DNA of 64,000 nucleotides. Origin: Myxococcus virescens. GTDB lineage: Bacteria > Myxococcota > Myxococcia > Myxococcales > Myxococcaceae. Position 1 is the first letter of the stretch. Each line of letters opens with the position of its first letter. A program made the position numbers and the translations under genes. Shown here piece after piece: positions 24,229-33,441 of this stretch. The notes under the pieces are model-generated. The model was given only the letters and a program-made list of their open reading frames with translations. It searched no databases and was not told the DNA's origin. Where the stretch lies: the NCBI RefSeq assembly GCF_900101905.1, contig NZ_FNAJ01000002.1, forward strand, positions 248,001-312,000. The letters are read 5' to 3'.

Positions 24229-24966
24229 ATGATTGAAGCCAGGAACCTGCACAAGCGCTTTGGCAAGAAGGTGACGGCGGTGGAGGACGTGTCCTTCACG
24301 GCGGAGGACGGCGTCATCACCGGCCTGCTGGGCCCCAACGGCGCTGGCAAGACGACGACGATGCGCATGCTCTACACGCTGGTGCGGCCGGACCGCGGCA
24401 CCGCGCTGGTGGACGGCGTGGACGTGGTGCAGCGGCCGCAGGAGGCCCGGCGGGCGCTGGGCGTGCTGCCGGACGCGCGTGGCCTCTATCCGCGCCTCAC
24501 CGCCCGCGAGCACGCGCGCTACTACGGCGAGCTGCACGGCCTGTCCGGCGCCACGCTGGACAAGCGCGTGGATGAGCTGCTGGACCTGTTGGACATGCGG
24601 GACATCGCGGACCGCCGCGCGGAGGGCTTCAGCCAGGGCCAGCGCGTGAAGGTGGCCATGGCGCGGGCGCTGGTGCACGGGCCTCGCAACGTGCTCTTGG
24701 ACGAGCCCACCAACGGGCTGGACGTCATGAGCACGCGCTCGGTGCGCACGCTGCTGCGGCGGCTGAAGGATGAAGGCCGGTGCGTGGTGTTCTCCAGCCA
24801 CGTGATGCAGGAAGTGGCCGCGCTGTGTGACCGCATCGTGGTGGTGGCACACGGGCGGGTGGTGGCGGACGGGACACCGGATGCGCTGCGCGCGAGCACC
24901 GGCAAGGACAGCCTGGAGGAGGCCTTCGTGGCGACCATCGGCACGGACCAGGGGTTGATGCAATGA
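24229..24966 (+). CDS. ABC transporter ATP-binding protein, NatA type
   Basis: A 245-residue ATPase: Walker A GPNGAGKTT (35-43), signature FSQGQ, Walker B NVLLDEPTNGLD, H-loop in FSSHVMQEV. The family match is to NatA-like exporters (sodium extrusion or drug export). The C-terminal STGKDSLEEAFV segment is the usual tail. The stop overlaps the permease start (ATGA), so the two subunits are translationally coupled. The substrate is unknown. Confidence 0.93.
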   Translation: MIEARNLHKRFGKKVTAVEDVSFTAEDGVITGLLGPNGAGKTTTMRMLYTLVRPDRGTALVDGVDVVQRPQEARRALGVLPDARGLYPRLTAREHARYYGELHGLSGATLDKRVDELLDLLDMRDIADRRAEGFSQGQRVKVAMARALVHGPRNVLLDEPTNGLDVMSTRSVRTLLRRLKDEGRCVVFSSHVMQEVAALCDRIVVVAHGRVVADGTPDALRASTGKDSLEEAFVATIGTDQGLMQ

Positions 24967-26135
24967 GCGGGCTGTCCTTCTCCGTCTTCCGCAAGGAGCT
25001 GAAGGACCACCTGCGCGACCGGCGCTCGGTGCTCACCTCGTTGATGTGGCCGCTGATTGGCCCCGTCGTGTTCATGGTGATGTTCAACCTGCTGGCCTCC
25101 TGGTACCGGCAGGACCGGCCGCTGGCGCTGCCGGTGGTGGGGCGGGAGCATGCCCCCAGCCTGATGGCCTTCCTGGAGCGCTACGGAGCGCAGCTGGAAG
25201 AGGCGCCGGAGGACTACGAGTCGCGCATCCGGGCGGGCTCGCTGGACGCGGTGCTGGTGGTGCCGGACGACTACGCCGAAGCGTACTCCGCAGGGCGCAC
25301 CGCCGAGGTGCAGCTCGTGGTGGACAGCTCGCGCCAGTCCGCGCGCCAGTCGGTGCTGCGCGCGCGGCGGCTGCTGGAAGCGTACGCCCACATGCTGGGC
25401 AACCAGCGCCTCTACGCGCGGGGCGTCTCGCCGGACCTGGCCATTCCCGTGCGGGTGCAGGAGGCGGACCTGTCCACGCCGGAGCGCACCGCGGCGGGGC
25501 TGCTCAACATGGTGCCGCTCTTCCTGGTCATCGCCGCCTTCGCGGGCGGCATGCAGGTGGCCAGCGACGCCATGGCGGGTGAGCGCGAGCGCGGCTCGCT
25601 GGAGCCCCTGCTGCTCAACCCGGCGCCCCGGAGCGCGGTGGTGACGGGCAAGTGGCTGGCCACCGTGGTCATGGCCGTCGCGGCGGTGCTCATTACGTTG
25701 GTGGGCTACATGCTGGTGGTGCGGCGCGTGCCCTTGGAGGACCTGGGGGTGAAGGCCCGCTTCGACGCGCCCGCCGCCCTGGGCATGGCCGCCGCCGTGC
25801 TGCCGCTGGCCCTGGCCGCCTCCGCCGTGCAGGTGTGGGTGTCCACCTATGCACGCTCCTTCAAGGAGGCGCAGACGTACCTGTCCCTCCTGATGGTGGT
25901 GCCCATGCTGCCGGGCATGGTGCTGGCCCTGTCGCCGCTCCAGCCGAAGATGTGGATGTTCGCGGTGCCGGTGCTGGGCCAGGAGGTGCTCGCGGGCGAG
26001 GTGATGCGCGGTGAGCCGCTGGGCGCGCTGCCGTTCCTCATCGCGGGCGCGTCCAGCATCCTGCTCACGGTGGTGTCGCTGGCGGTCACCGCGCGTTTGT
26101 TGTCCCAGGAGCGCATCGTCTTCGGCCGGGGCTGA
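24963..26135 (+). CDS. ABC transporter permease, NatB type
   Basis: A 390-residue ABC-2-type permease: N-terminal FRKELKDHLRDRRSVLTSLMWPLIGPVVFMVMF, a large extracytoplasmic domain (about 60-175), then five hydrophobic segments with AGERERGSLEPLLLNPAPRSAVVTGKW between the first two, the coupling region of NatB/CcmB-like exporters. It overlaps the ATPase gene by four bases. The pair should form a homodimeric exporter. Confidence 0.9.
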   Translation: MSGLSFSVFRKELKDHLRDRRSVLTSLMWPLIGPVVFMVMFNLLASWYRQDRPLALPVVGREHAPSLMAFLERYGAQLEEAPEDYESRIRAGSLDAVLVVPDDYAEAYSAGRTAEVQLVVDSSRQSARQSVLRARRLLEAYAHMLGNQRLYARGVSPDLAIPVRVQEADLSTPERTAAGLLNMVPLFLVIAAFAGGMQVASDAMAGERERGSLEPLLLNPAPRSAVVTGKWLATVVMAVAAVLITLVGYMLVVRRVPLEDLGVKARFDAPAALGMAAAVLPLALAASAVQVWVSTYARSFKEAQTYLSLLMVVPMLPGMVLALSPLQPKMWMFAVPVLGQEVLAGEVMRGEPLGALPFLIAGASSILLTVVSLAVTARLLSQERIVFGRG

Positions 26136-26263
26136 CGAGGGTCCCCATCGCGCCGCTGTTGCGTTACGCTCCGCACAACCTCTCAGGCGCCACTGTCGGC
26201 GGGTGGCGCTTGGGCGGCGGCCTGACATGACAGCCACGCGCCTTTGCCTTCCAATGGGGCCAG

Positions 26264-27331
26264 ATGAAGCCAGAGCAAGACGCCTTGTTCCCTCCCGCGC
26301 CAGTCTCCGTGGCCACCTCCGGGGGGGAGCCCCGATTCGGTACCTACCAGGGTGAGCTGCCCGAAGTGGACCTGCCGCGCCTGCAAGGGCAGTGGGCCCC
26401 GGGCCGCACCACGCGTCTGCTGAAGCGCAAGCGTTGGCACTACACCTTCGCGGCCACGCCCGAGGTCGCCGCGCTCTTCGCGGTGGTGGACCTGGGCTAC
26501 ACGTCGAGCGCCTTCGCGGTGGCCCTGGACTTGCGCGAGCGCAAGCCGCTGTGTGACGTGAGCTTCCTGGGCACGCCCGGCCCCATGGTGGTGCTGGGCG
26601 ACAAGCCCGGTCAGGGCCTCAAGGCCTCCTTTCGCACGCTGGGCGGACGGCTGTCGGTGCAGCGCGGCGAGGACGACGAGCGCTACCGGGTGGCGGTGGA
26701 CGTCAGCCGGCTGCGCACCGGAAGCCTCCAGTCCTTCCAGTGGGAGGGCGACATGATGGTGGCCGGCGGCCCGCCCGCGCTCACCGTGGTGGCGCCCGTG
26801 GAGGGTGACGGGCTGGTCAACGTCACCATGAAGAGCAATGGCCTGCTCACCTTCGGCAGCCTGGAGGCGGGCGGGAAGCGCTTCCGGTTGGACGGAGGCG
26901 TGGGCGGCATGGACTACACGCAGGGCTACCTGGCGCGGCACACCGCGTGGCGCTGGGCCTTCGCGTCGGGGCGGCTGGCGGACGGCACGCCGGTGGGCAT
27001 CAACCTTGTGGAGGGCTTCAACGAGGGCAATGCGGACGCCAACGAGAACGCGCTGTGGCTGGGGGACAAGCTGTACCCGCTGGCGCGCGCCCGCTTCGAA
27101 TACGACGCGAAGGACCTGATGGCGCCGTGGCGGCTGGCGACGGTGGATGGCGCGGTGGACCTGCGCTTCCAGCCCCTTCATGTGCACCGCGAGGACCGGA
27201 ACCTGCGCCTCGTCGTGAGCCACTTCGCGCAGCCGGTGGGCTTCTTCAACGGCACGGTGCGCGTGGGGAGCCGCACGCTGGAGTTGTCCAACGTCCCCGG
27301 CGTCACCGAGGACCAGGACATGCTCTGGTGA
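26264..27331 (+). CDS. DUF2804 family protein
   Basis: A 355-residue soluble protein with a beta-rich fold. Recognisable DUF2804 features: the N-terminal GEL.EVDLPRLQG, the KRWHYTF block, MDYTQGYLARHTAWRWAFASG and GINLVEGFNEG.ANENALW. Function unknown; distant similarity to lipocalin/tocopherol-cyclase-like hydroxysteroid folds is sometimes suggested. No signal peptide. It ends 39 bases before the convergent lipoprotein gene. Confidence 0.8.
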   Translation: MKPEQDALFPPAPVSVATSGGEPRFGTYQGELPEVDLPRLQGQWAPGRTTRLLKRKRWHYTFAATPEVAALFAVVDLGYTSSAFAVALDLRERKPLCDVSFLGTPGPMVVLGDKPGQGLKASFRTLGGRLSVQRGEDDERYRVAVDVSRLRTGSLQSFQWEGDMMVAGGPPALTVVAPVEGDGLVNVTMKSNGLLTFGSLEAGGKRFRLDGGVGGMDYTQGYLARHTAWRWAFASGRLADGTPVGINLVEGFNEGNADANENALWLGDKLYPLARARFEYDAKDLMAPWRLATVDGAVDLRFQPLHVHREDRNLRLVVSHFAQPVGFFNGTVRVGSRTLELSNVPGVTEDQDMLW

Positions 27332-27347
27332 GGTGACCGCCCCGCCG

Positions 27348-27375
27348 CCTGAAGCGTCAAGGCGTTTGCTTCAGG
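27348..27375. terminator. candidate bidirectional hairpin between convergent genes
   Basis: CCTGAAGC (27348-27355) pairs with GCTTCAGG (27368-27375) and flanking G/C bases extend the stem with one bulge. It overlaps the stop codon of the minus-strand gene. No T-run is seen. Confidence 0.3.
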
Positions 27376-28651
27376 GCGGTGGGACGGTGTGGACGAGTTC
27401 GGACGTGAGGCGGCCCTCCGGGAGGGTGCGTTCGGTCCACTCGAATGCGCCGCTCGCGTTGGCCCGTGCCTCCTCGCTGGTTGCACCCATGGTGACGGCC
27501 AGGGCTCGTGGCCCGGCGGAGAGCGTCCTGCGCAGCACGACCTCCGTGGGCCCGGAGAGCAGCTCCGCCGGACGGTAGACGTCGAACAGCACTTCGGACG
27601 CGTCGCCCGTGAGCAGCCCTTCGCGCACGCCCATGCGGACCATCGCCTCGGTGGCGAGTCCTCGCTTCGAGGTGAATGTCCCCTTCAGCGGCCGGGTGCC
27701 CTGCCGCCCCTCATAGCGGTACACCCTGCTGGGCGTCTCGCGCGGAGGGGGCTTGGGTGGCCGCTCGCGCCGGAGCGTCACCTGGAGCGTGAGGTTGCCG
27801 TTTTCGGCATGGGCGTGGCGCTGCTCCATCAGCTGGCCCGCGTCATCCGTGATGGTGGTGACGGTGCGGTCCTCCGCGCGTGAGCCATTCGGGGCCCCTG
27901 GCAGCAGCAGGCTCGTGGAGGCCTCCGTGCGCTGCGCACCCGCTCCCAAGCTCCGCCCGGTGCGCCAGTCGAAGCCCGCGAGCCGGCCATCCAGCTTCAG
28001 CACCCGGAGTTCCGCCATGGGCGCGGGCGCCCGCGGTGGACCCGGCACCTGGAGCGTGGAGGCCAGGCCCGTCGTGATGCGCTGGAAGGTGCGCGCGTAG
28101 CCGGGCTCGTCATGCGCGCAGAGCAGGGGCAGCGCGGGGCTCGCGCTCACCATCAGCTTCAGCCTGCCCGCGCTCACACTGTCGCCAGGCGAGGCCACTT
28201 CATAGTCCACGTCCACGAACATGACTGGCGCATCCGCGACCACCGAGACGTCCGTGGGCGTCAGGCTCCGCACGGTGACGCCCTGGTGGCCCTGCACCGC
28301 CTTCGCCACCGCGAGCACCGCGCCCGCCGCGTCGATGGGCCGCTCGTACACGAAGCAGCCCAGCGTGGCCTCGGTGCCCAGGGGAATCTCCAGGCGTGTG
28401 GAGCCTTCGTGCCGCGTCAGCTTGGGCGCCGCCACGGCTTCGACCTCGGCGGTGAAGATGCCCTCCGTGGAGTTCACGCGTTGCTTCGGCAGGGGCTCCA
28501 GCTCACGTGAGAAGGGGCCGGACGGCGGCCTCGGTGGGGGCTCCGGCGCGGCGGGCGTCTGCGGCGCGGGTGGCGCTGGCCTCACCGTCGTCACGGCGGG
28601 GCCGGCGCATGCCAGGGCGAGACACATCAGGGGGGCGAATCTCCGCATCAT
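27371..28651 (-). CDS. lipoprotein of unknown function, last gene of M16 protease operon
   Basis: A 426-residue exported protein: MMRRFAPLMCLALACAG (lipobox LALAC), then a long Pro-rich linker (about 25-45). The globular part has no motif I recognise; scattered single Cys residues occur in LGCFVYE and LLCAHDE. It lies 30 bases after the M16 protease stop on the same strand, so it is probably in that operon. Confidence 0.65.
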   Translation of the reverse strand: MMRRFAPLMCLALACAGPAVTTVRPAPPAPQTPAAPEPPPRPPSGPFSRELEPLPKQRVNSTEGIFTAEVEAVAAPKLTRHEGSTRLEIPLGTEATLGCFVYERPIDAAGAVLAVAKAVQGHQGVTVRSLTPTDVSVVADAPVMFVDVDYEVASPGDSVSAGRLKLMVSASPALPLLCAHDEPGYARTFQRITTGLASTLQVPGPPRAPAPMAELRVLKLDGRLAGFDWRTGRSLGAGAQRTEASTSLLLPGAPNGSRAEDRTVTTITDDAGQLMEQRHAHAENGNLTLQVTLRRERPPKPPPRETPSRVYRYEGRQGTRPLKGTFTSKRGLATEAMVRMGVREGLLTGDASEVLFDVYRPAELLSGPTEVVLRRTLSAGPRALAVTMGATSEEARANASGAFEWTERTLPEGRLTSELVHTVPPP

Positions 28652-28681
28652 GCCTCACGTGCCCAGGAGCGCCGGCGGCCG

Positions 28682-29986
28682 TCAGCCCTCCAGGGGGGAA
28701 CTGGTGATTCTGACTGCGCGGTCCTCTTGGAAGTTGCGGCGCACGAAGCTCTTCAGCACGGCGGGCGTGGGGACGCGAGCGGGCTGAAGGACTCCCAGGT
28801 TCACGAGCTCTCCCTGACGAGGCTCCGACGCGAGCGCCGCCACGGTATCCGCCAGCTCCGGCCCCTCGGCAAGCAGCAACTCCGACAGGCGCTGGCTCCG
28901 TTGCTCGAGCAGCTTCCGTTCGGGCGCGCTCGGGGGACGGAGCGCCAGCGTGTCGAACGTCTCCTGCATGAGGTAGGGCAACCGGGCACCGTCGATGGAG
29001 CGCGTGTAGGCGAACGCGAGCAGCAGGTCGTTGCCTCGCAGGTTGATGCAGAGCACCCGCATGCTGGAGACGATGGGCTCCTTCAGGTGGACCTCGCGCA
29101 GCAACCGGAGCTGAATCAGGTCCGCCACCACACGACACGTGCCTCGGTCCTCGCGGGAAATCGGGTACCCCTGCGCGATGAAGGTGCTCGGTGCGCGGGT
29201 GTGCTGCTCGACGGGGTAGATGGCCGTCTCGGTCACGGAGGACACGGCTTCCTCGGGCAGCGCGGGAGGGAGGCGATAGGCCGTGTCCACCAGCCGGCGC
29301 GCCTCCTCGACGGTCGTTGCGCCCGTGAAGACGAGCGAGATGTTCGAGGTGACGTAATGCCGGGTGTAGAACGCCAGGAGGTCGTCACGGGTGATGCGCG
29401 CGCGCGACTCGATGGTTCCAATGAGGGCGTTCTCCATCGACACGCTCTGGAACATCGCCTCCTCCACCTGTGTGGACAGGCTCTCCCGGGAGAAGTGGTA
29501 GATGCTCTCCGTCTTGATGATGCCCAGCTCGCGCTCCAGGCGCTTGCCCCCGGGAATCTCGGGACTGGTCACCATGCGCAGCACGTCGCGCGCGAGCGCA
29601 GGGAATTCCTTGGCGGGCACGTCGAGCGCGTAGACGGTGGACTGCGCCGAGGTGAACGCGTTGAGTGTGCCGCCCGTCGCCTCGACCCGGTTCCGCAGTT
29701 CGGTGCCCGACAGGTCGTGGCTGCCATGGAACACCAGATGTTCCAGCAGGTGCGCGAGCCCCTCCTTCCCGACGGGGTCACGCGATGCGCCCGTGCGCAC
29801 CACGAGGCGCAGGGACGCGGTGGCCACCCCTGTCTGGGGCACCACCACGAACTCCGTGCCGTCGGGCAGCCACTCGGCGGTGAGGGCCGGGGCATCGGCC
29901 ACGGGTGGGGTCCGGCCCTCGGCGGAAGGTGCCGCGCAGAGCAGCGCGAGCAAGCAGGCCCAATGACGAGCGCGGGGCATGTTCAT
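28682..29986 (-). CDS. M16 family zinc metalloprotease, catalytically complete
   Basis: A 434-residue exported M16 peptidase. Zinc site HLLEH (inverted HxxEH) in EGLAHLLEHLVFHGS, with the third ligand Glu downstream in the ERELGIIKTE region. The N-terminal signal peptide ends APSAEG. Two M16 half-domains are visible, with a C-terminal half carrying the Arg/Tyr-type substrate-binding segment. ATG 29986 follows GGAGGGGG. It overlaps the partner gene stop by four bases (ATGA). With the inactive partner it should form a heterodimeric protease of the alpha/beta type. Confidence 0.9.
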   Translation of the reverse strand: MNMPRARHWACLLALLCAAPSAEGRTPPVADAPALTAEWLPDGTEFVVVPQTGVATASLRLVVRTGASRDPVGKEGLAHLLEHLVFHGSHDLSGTELRNRVEATGGTLNAFTSAQSTVYALDVPAKEFPALARDVLRMVTSPEIPGGKRLERELGIIKTESIYHFSRESLSTQVEEAMFQSVSMENALIGTIESRARITRDDLLAFYTRHYVTSNISLVFTGATTVEEARRLVDTAYRLPPALPEEAVSSVTETAIYPVEQHTRAPSTFIAQGYPISREDRGTCRVVADLIQLRLLREVHLKEPIVSSMRVLCINLRGNDLLLAFAYTRSIDGARLPYLMQETFDTLALRPPSAPERKLLEQRSQRLSELLLAEGPELADTVAALASEPRQGELVNLGVLQPARVPTPAVLKSFVRRNFQEDRAVRITSSPLEG

Positions 29987-31281
29987 CGCCGTCCCCCTCC
30001 ACGGATGCGTGATTTCGAAGCGGGCCGCGGCGTCTGATACGGCGTGAAGAGCAGATGAACGAGCCGACTCTCGCTCAGCCAGGGTTGGACGCGCCGGGAG
30101 AACTCCTCGGCCGAGAGCGCGGCGAGCGAGGTCTCCACTTCCGGGGAGTACCATGCCGGTGTCTGGATGCTGCTGGCGAGCTGGAGGGCCACCGCCCGCG
30201 GGTTCGGGTCTTCGAGCCGGAGGCGGGCCAGCGCCGCGCCATGGCTGGTCGCGTACTCCTCGGGTGTCACCCGGCCTTCGCGCACCGCGGCCACTTCCTG
30301 CAGAAGGAACGGCCCCAGGTCCAGGGCCGAAGGGTCATTCGCGGGGAGTGTCAGCACCAGCGCATCCATCCAGGGAGTCAGCATGGGCGCCGCCTCCTGG
30401 GCGTAGCCGACGCCCATGGTCCGGAACCTGCGCTCCATGCGGCGTTGGAGCAGCGGCCCCACCACCCGCAGGACGGCGGCCTCTTCGGGTTGGGTGATGT
30501 GGACCGGGTAGGCGAGGACGTTCACGTCGCTCATCGCAGGGAGCCGCGCCTTGCTGGGCAGCTTCGGTGTGAGTCGGGCCACCGGAGCGGCTATGCCGCC
30601 GCGATAACTCGCCACGGCCCGGCGGAGCGCGGGGGCGTCGAAGGCCCCCGCCGCGATGACGGTCGCGTTCCGGGGAGTGAAGGCGCTCGACATGTGGATG
30701 GCCACATGTCGTTCCGTGAGGCTCTGCACGCTGGAGGGAAACGGGGGAGGCGGCGCCGCATAGCGCGTGTCACTGGAGAGGGCTGAAGCGAGTCGTGCCT
30801 CCAGGAAGTCGTGCATGTCCGTCAGGCCGGGGTCCTGCGCGGTCCGCTCGATGGCCTGCTCCAACTTCGAGGCGTCCAGCCTGGCGTCCAGCAACATGCC
30901 CAGCAGCCGCTGGGCGAGCCGGTCGAAGTCGCGGTGATGGACTTCGAGGATGAAGGCGCTCTGCCGCAGTCCGGTGACGAGCTCGAGCGAGGCGCCCGCC
31001 CCGAACAAGTCCCGCACCAGGTCGTCGTAGCGGCCACGCCGGTTCGCCTCCAGCATGGCGTGCTGGGTGAGGCGGGTGAGCCCGTGGCTTCCCGCTTCGT
31101 CGAACCGGCCGCTCTGGAAGGCCACGACCAGCGTGGCCGTCCGGGCGCCTTCGCGGGGCGCCAGGATGAGCTGGGCGTGTTCGGGGGACTCGCGTGAGCG
31201 CAGGACCTCGAAGGGGGCGGCTGTGGCGAGCCCCGCGGACAACAGCATGCAGAGGGCCGCAGTGAGTGAAGCGCGTTTCAT
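29983..31281 (-). CDS. M16 family protein lacking the zinc motif, probable inactive partner subunit
   Basis: A 432-residue exported protein: signal peptide MKRASLTAALCMLLSAGLATA. It aligns with M16 peptidases over its length, but the zinc box position reads HGLTRLTQHAML, so H and E of HxxEH are replaced by R and Q. This pattern, one dead and one active subunit encoded side by side, is well known for M16B pairs. Substrate unknown. Both ends are overlapped by neighbours (ATGA at 31278 and 29983), giving tight translational coupling. Confidence 0.85.
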   Translation of the reverse strand: MKRASLTAALCMLLSAGLATAAPFEVLRSRESPEHAQLILAPREGARTATLVVAFQSGRFDEAGSHGLTRLTQHAMLEANRRGRYDDLVRDLFGAGASLELVTGLRQSAFILEVHHRDFDRLAQRLLGMLLDARLDASKLEQAIERTAQDPGLTDMHDFLEARLASALSSDTRYAAPPPPFPSSVQSLTERHVAIHMSSAFTPRNATVIAAGAFDAPALRRAVASYRGGIAAPVARLTPKLPSKARLPAMSDVNVLAYPVHITQPEEAAVLRVVGPLLQRRMERRFRTMGVGYAQEAAPMLTPWMDALVLTLPANDPSALDLGPFLLQEVAAVREGRVTPEEYATSHGAALARLRLEDPNPRAVALQLASSIQTPAWYSPEVETSLAALSAEEFSRRVQPWLSESRLVHLLFTPYQTPRPASKSRIRGGGRR

Positions 31282-33239
31282 GGTGTGCCTCGAACCGCCT
31301 GTGCGCCGTCCGGGGAGGGGCTTCGCGTCACCCGGGGGCCCGCGGCGGTCTCCTCGACCGTCAGGCCGTTGAGGCTCGCACGGTGCACCGTGAGCGCGTA
31401 ACGCGCGGCCCATTCGGGGTCCTGCCTGCGAGGCCAGAGGTGTCTGAGCCGCTGCGCCCACCATTCGAGGTCATGCCCACTGAAGAGGGCGTCCTGGGGC
31501 GCGGGGAGGGCGGGGGCTTCGGCAACCTCGCTTCCACTCGCCGCGGCGGCGGGCGCGTCCTGCGTCTTCGCGCCGTTCACCCACACGAGGGTACGCTGAC
31601 CTTCGTGCCAGGTCGTGGCGTCCACCCGTTGCCCGGTGGCGTCGTAGGTCGTCCAGTCTCCGCTCCGCCTCCCTTGCTCGTAGTGGCCTTCCACCCGCTT
31701 GCGTCCGGTGGGGAAGAAGAGGGCGTAGGGGCCGTGAAGGCGCCCGTGCTCATAGTTCTGGAGCTCCAGGAGGACACCGTCTTCCGCCAGCGTCTGCGTC
31801 GCGCCGTGGAGCTTGCCCCCGGCGAATGCCTGCCTCATCACCAGGGCGCCCGATTCGGCGTAATGGAGCCATTCGCCAGCGGGCTGGTCGCCCCGGTATT
31901 GACCTTCCACCTGCAGTCGCCCGGTGGCATCCCAGCGGCGATAGGGGCCCTTTCGCTCGCCCTGCGTCCAGGTGGTCTCCTCGCGCAACCGGCCTCGTTC
32001 GTCCCGGAGCCATGAAGTGCCCTCGTTCTTGTCCTCGGTATACGCGCACCTGTCGAGCACCCAGCCATCAGGTCGCACCACGCGGTGCGCCTGCGTGGTG
32101 GGTGTGCAGGGGGAGCTCTGCGAGACGTACATGGATTGCGCGCCGACGAGGATGACGCCCACCATCGCCAGTCCACCGACACGCGGTGAGAGCAGCGAGG
32201 GGGGGCGGGTCGCGGCGGGGGGGACTCCAGGGCGGGCCCTGGGGCGGCCGTGCTGGCCCTGGGTGAGCCGGTGGAGCACGCCCGCGCGCATCCACACGAC
32301 GCCGCAGCTCGCGCAAGCGGAGACGGCCGCGCCCCGGAACAACATCGTGGCCGCGCTTTCTCCACAGGAGGCGCACTTCACGTGCCGCCCCGTCGTCTCC
32401 ATCGCCGCGGATTCTCCCGGCGGGGGCTGGAGGAGTCGCCTCTCCGTGGGAGAGAGCAGATCGCCTTCGCAGCGACCGCAGTGATGGCCGGGCTGGCCCG
32501 CGTCCTGTCGCAGCGGCGCGGGCGCGGGGCACTCTGGACAGTCGAGTCCCGTGTCGGGAGCCGGGGGCGCCTGCTGGAGTGGTGCGGACGTGTCGTGGCC
32601 CTGCGCCACCTCCGGGGGATGGGCCGTGCGGGCAAGCAGCGCCCGGGCGACGGTGCGCAGCGTCAGCCACTGCGCCAGCAGCAGCGCGCCATCCGCGCAG
32701 AGCACCACGAGTCCCCAGGCGGGTGTGTCCCTCCGGGCTTCCACCACGAGCGCGAAGGCCACCAGGACGTGGAGCCCGACGATGGCGCGAGCGCCCGCCT
32801 TGAAGCCGGCCGCCAGCGGGCCCAGGACGGCCGCCATCAGGGCCATGAGCCGCGGCAAGCCCACGACGGCGTATCCCGGCACGAGCGCCACGGCGAGGGC
32901 CTGCATCCGGGTGAACACGCGTTGGCCACTGGCCCTCCGCAACACCTCCAGCCAGAGCACGAGCACGGCGGCCCACAAGAGCCAGGGAATCAAGGCCGTG
33001 AATGGCGAAACCCGGCGCGGGTCCAGGGGGGTGTCCCAGAGCGTGGGCCACAGCACCCAGGCCTGGAGGACGCGAGGAACCTGCAAAGGAAACACGATTT
33101 GCAGCAACCGCGCGCCGACGAATGCCGCCTCGACCCCGAGCAGCAACTTCAGCAGCATGGCTGTCTGCTTGAACCGAGGGGTTGAGGGACTGGAAGGTGT
33201 GTCTTGAATTGCTTGAATTGGGTCGGGCCCTGACAACAT
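31278..33239 (-). CDS. multi-pass membrane protein with zinc-ribbon motifs and YwqK/MORN-like repeats
   Basis: A 653-residue protein. Residues about 30-215 hold about five hydrophobic segments. About 240-335 carries three Cys pairs of rubredoxin/zinc-ribbon type (CPEC, CGRC, CASCG...CASCG). Another hydrophobic segment (GGLAMVGVILVGAQ) is near 375. About 400-570 contains repeats of the form G.Y..W...G.....G.Y..G...G.W..Y...G, matching the YwqK/MORN-variant family. ATG 33239 follows GAGGGGG. It is first in the operon, coupled by ATGA to the M16 pair. A scaffold role at the membrane is possible; function is unknown. Confidence 0.8.
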   Translation of the reverse strand: MLSGPDPIQAIQDTPSSPSTPRFKQTAMLLKLLLGVEAAFVGARLLQIVFPLQVPRVLQAWVLWPTLWDTPLDPRRVSPFTALIPWLLWAAVLVLWLEVLRRASGQRVFTRMQALAVALVPGYAVVGLPRLMALMAAVLGPLAAGFKAGARAIVGLHVLVAFALVVEARRDTPAWGLVVLCADGALLLAQWLTLRTVARALLARTAHPPEVAQGHDTSAPLQQAPPAPDTGLDCPECPAPAPLRQDAGQPGHHCGRCEGDLLSPTERRLLQPPPGESAAMETTGRHVKCASCGESAATMLFRGAAVSACASCGVVWMRAGVLHRLTQGQHGRPRARPGVPPAATRPPSLLSPRVGGLAMVGVILVGAQSMYVSQSSPCTPTTQAHRVVRPDGWVLDRCAYTEDKNEGTSWLRDERGRLREETTWTQGERKGPYRRWDATGRLQVEGQYRGDQPAGEWLHYAESGALVMRQAFAGGKLHGATQTLAEDGVLLELQNYEHGRLHGPYALFFPTGRKRVEGHYEQGRRSGDWTTYDATGQRVDATTWHEGQRTLVWVNGAKTQDAPAAAASGSEVAEAPALPAPQDALFSGHDLEWWAQRLRHLWPRRQDPEWAARYALTVHRASLNGLTVEETAAGPRVTRSPSPDGAQAVRGTP

Positions 33240-33441
33240 TTCCCCCTCGGGTGGAGCACGCGGACTGTAACCGAAAAGCTTGTCAGGACATGAATCACCT
33301 TCAGTCAGGGGGTGTCTCGTTGTCCTCCAGGTCGTGACATTGACTCGGCAACGCGGGCTACGTATAGGGCTGCGCTCGTGCACGGCCTGGGGTGGCTGGG
33401 GTCAATGCGACCCGACTTCAGGGACGAGGGGGAGTTCAGGT

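Noticed and set aside
24522-26237. 571-codon open frame opposite the NatAB genes
   Set aside because: Shadow; His/Arg/Gln-rich translation, no domain.
31278-33239. toxin-antitoxin call from YwqK-like repeats
   Set aside because: No toxin gene is adjacent, and the repeats sit in a large membrane protein of a protease operon.
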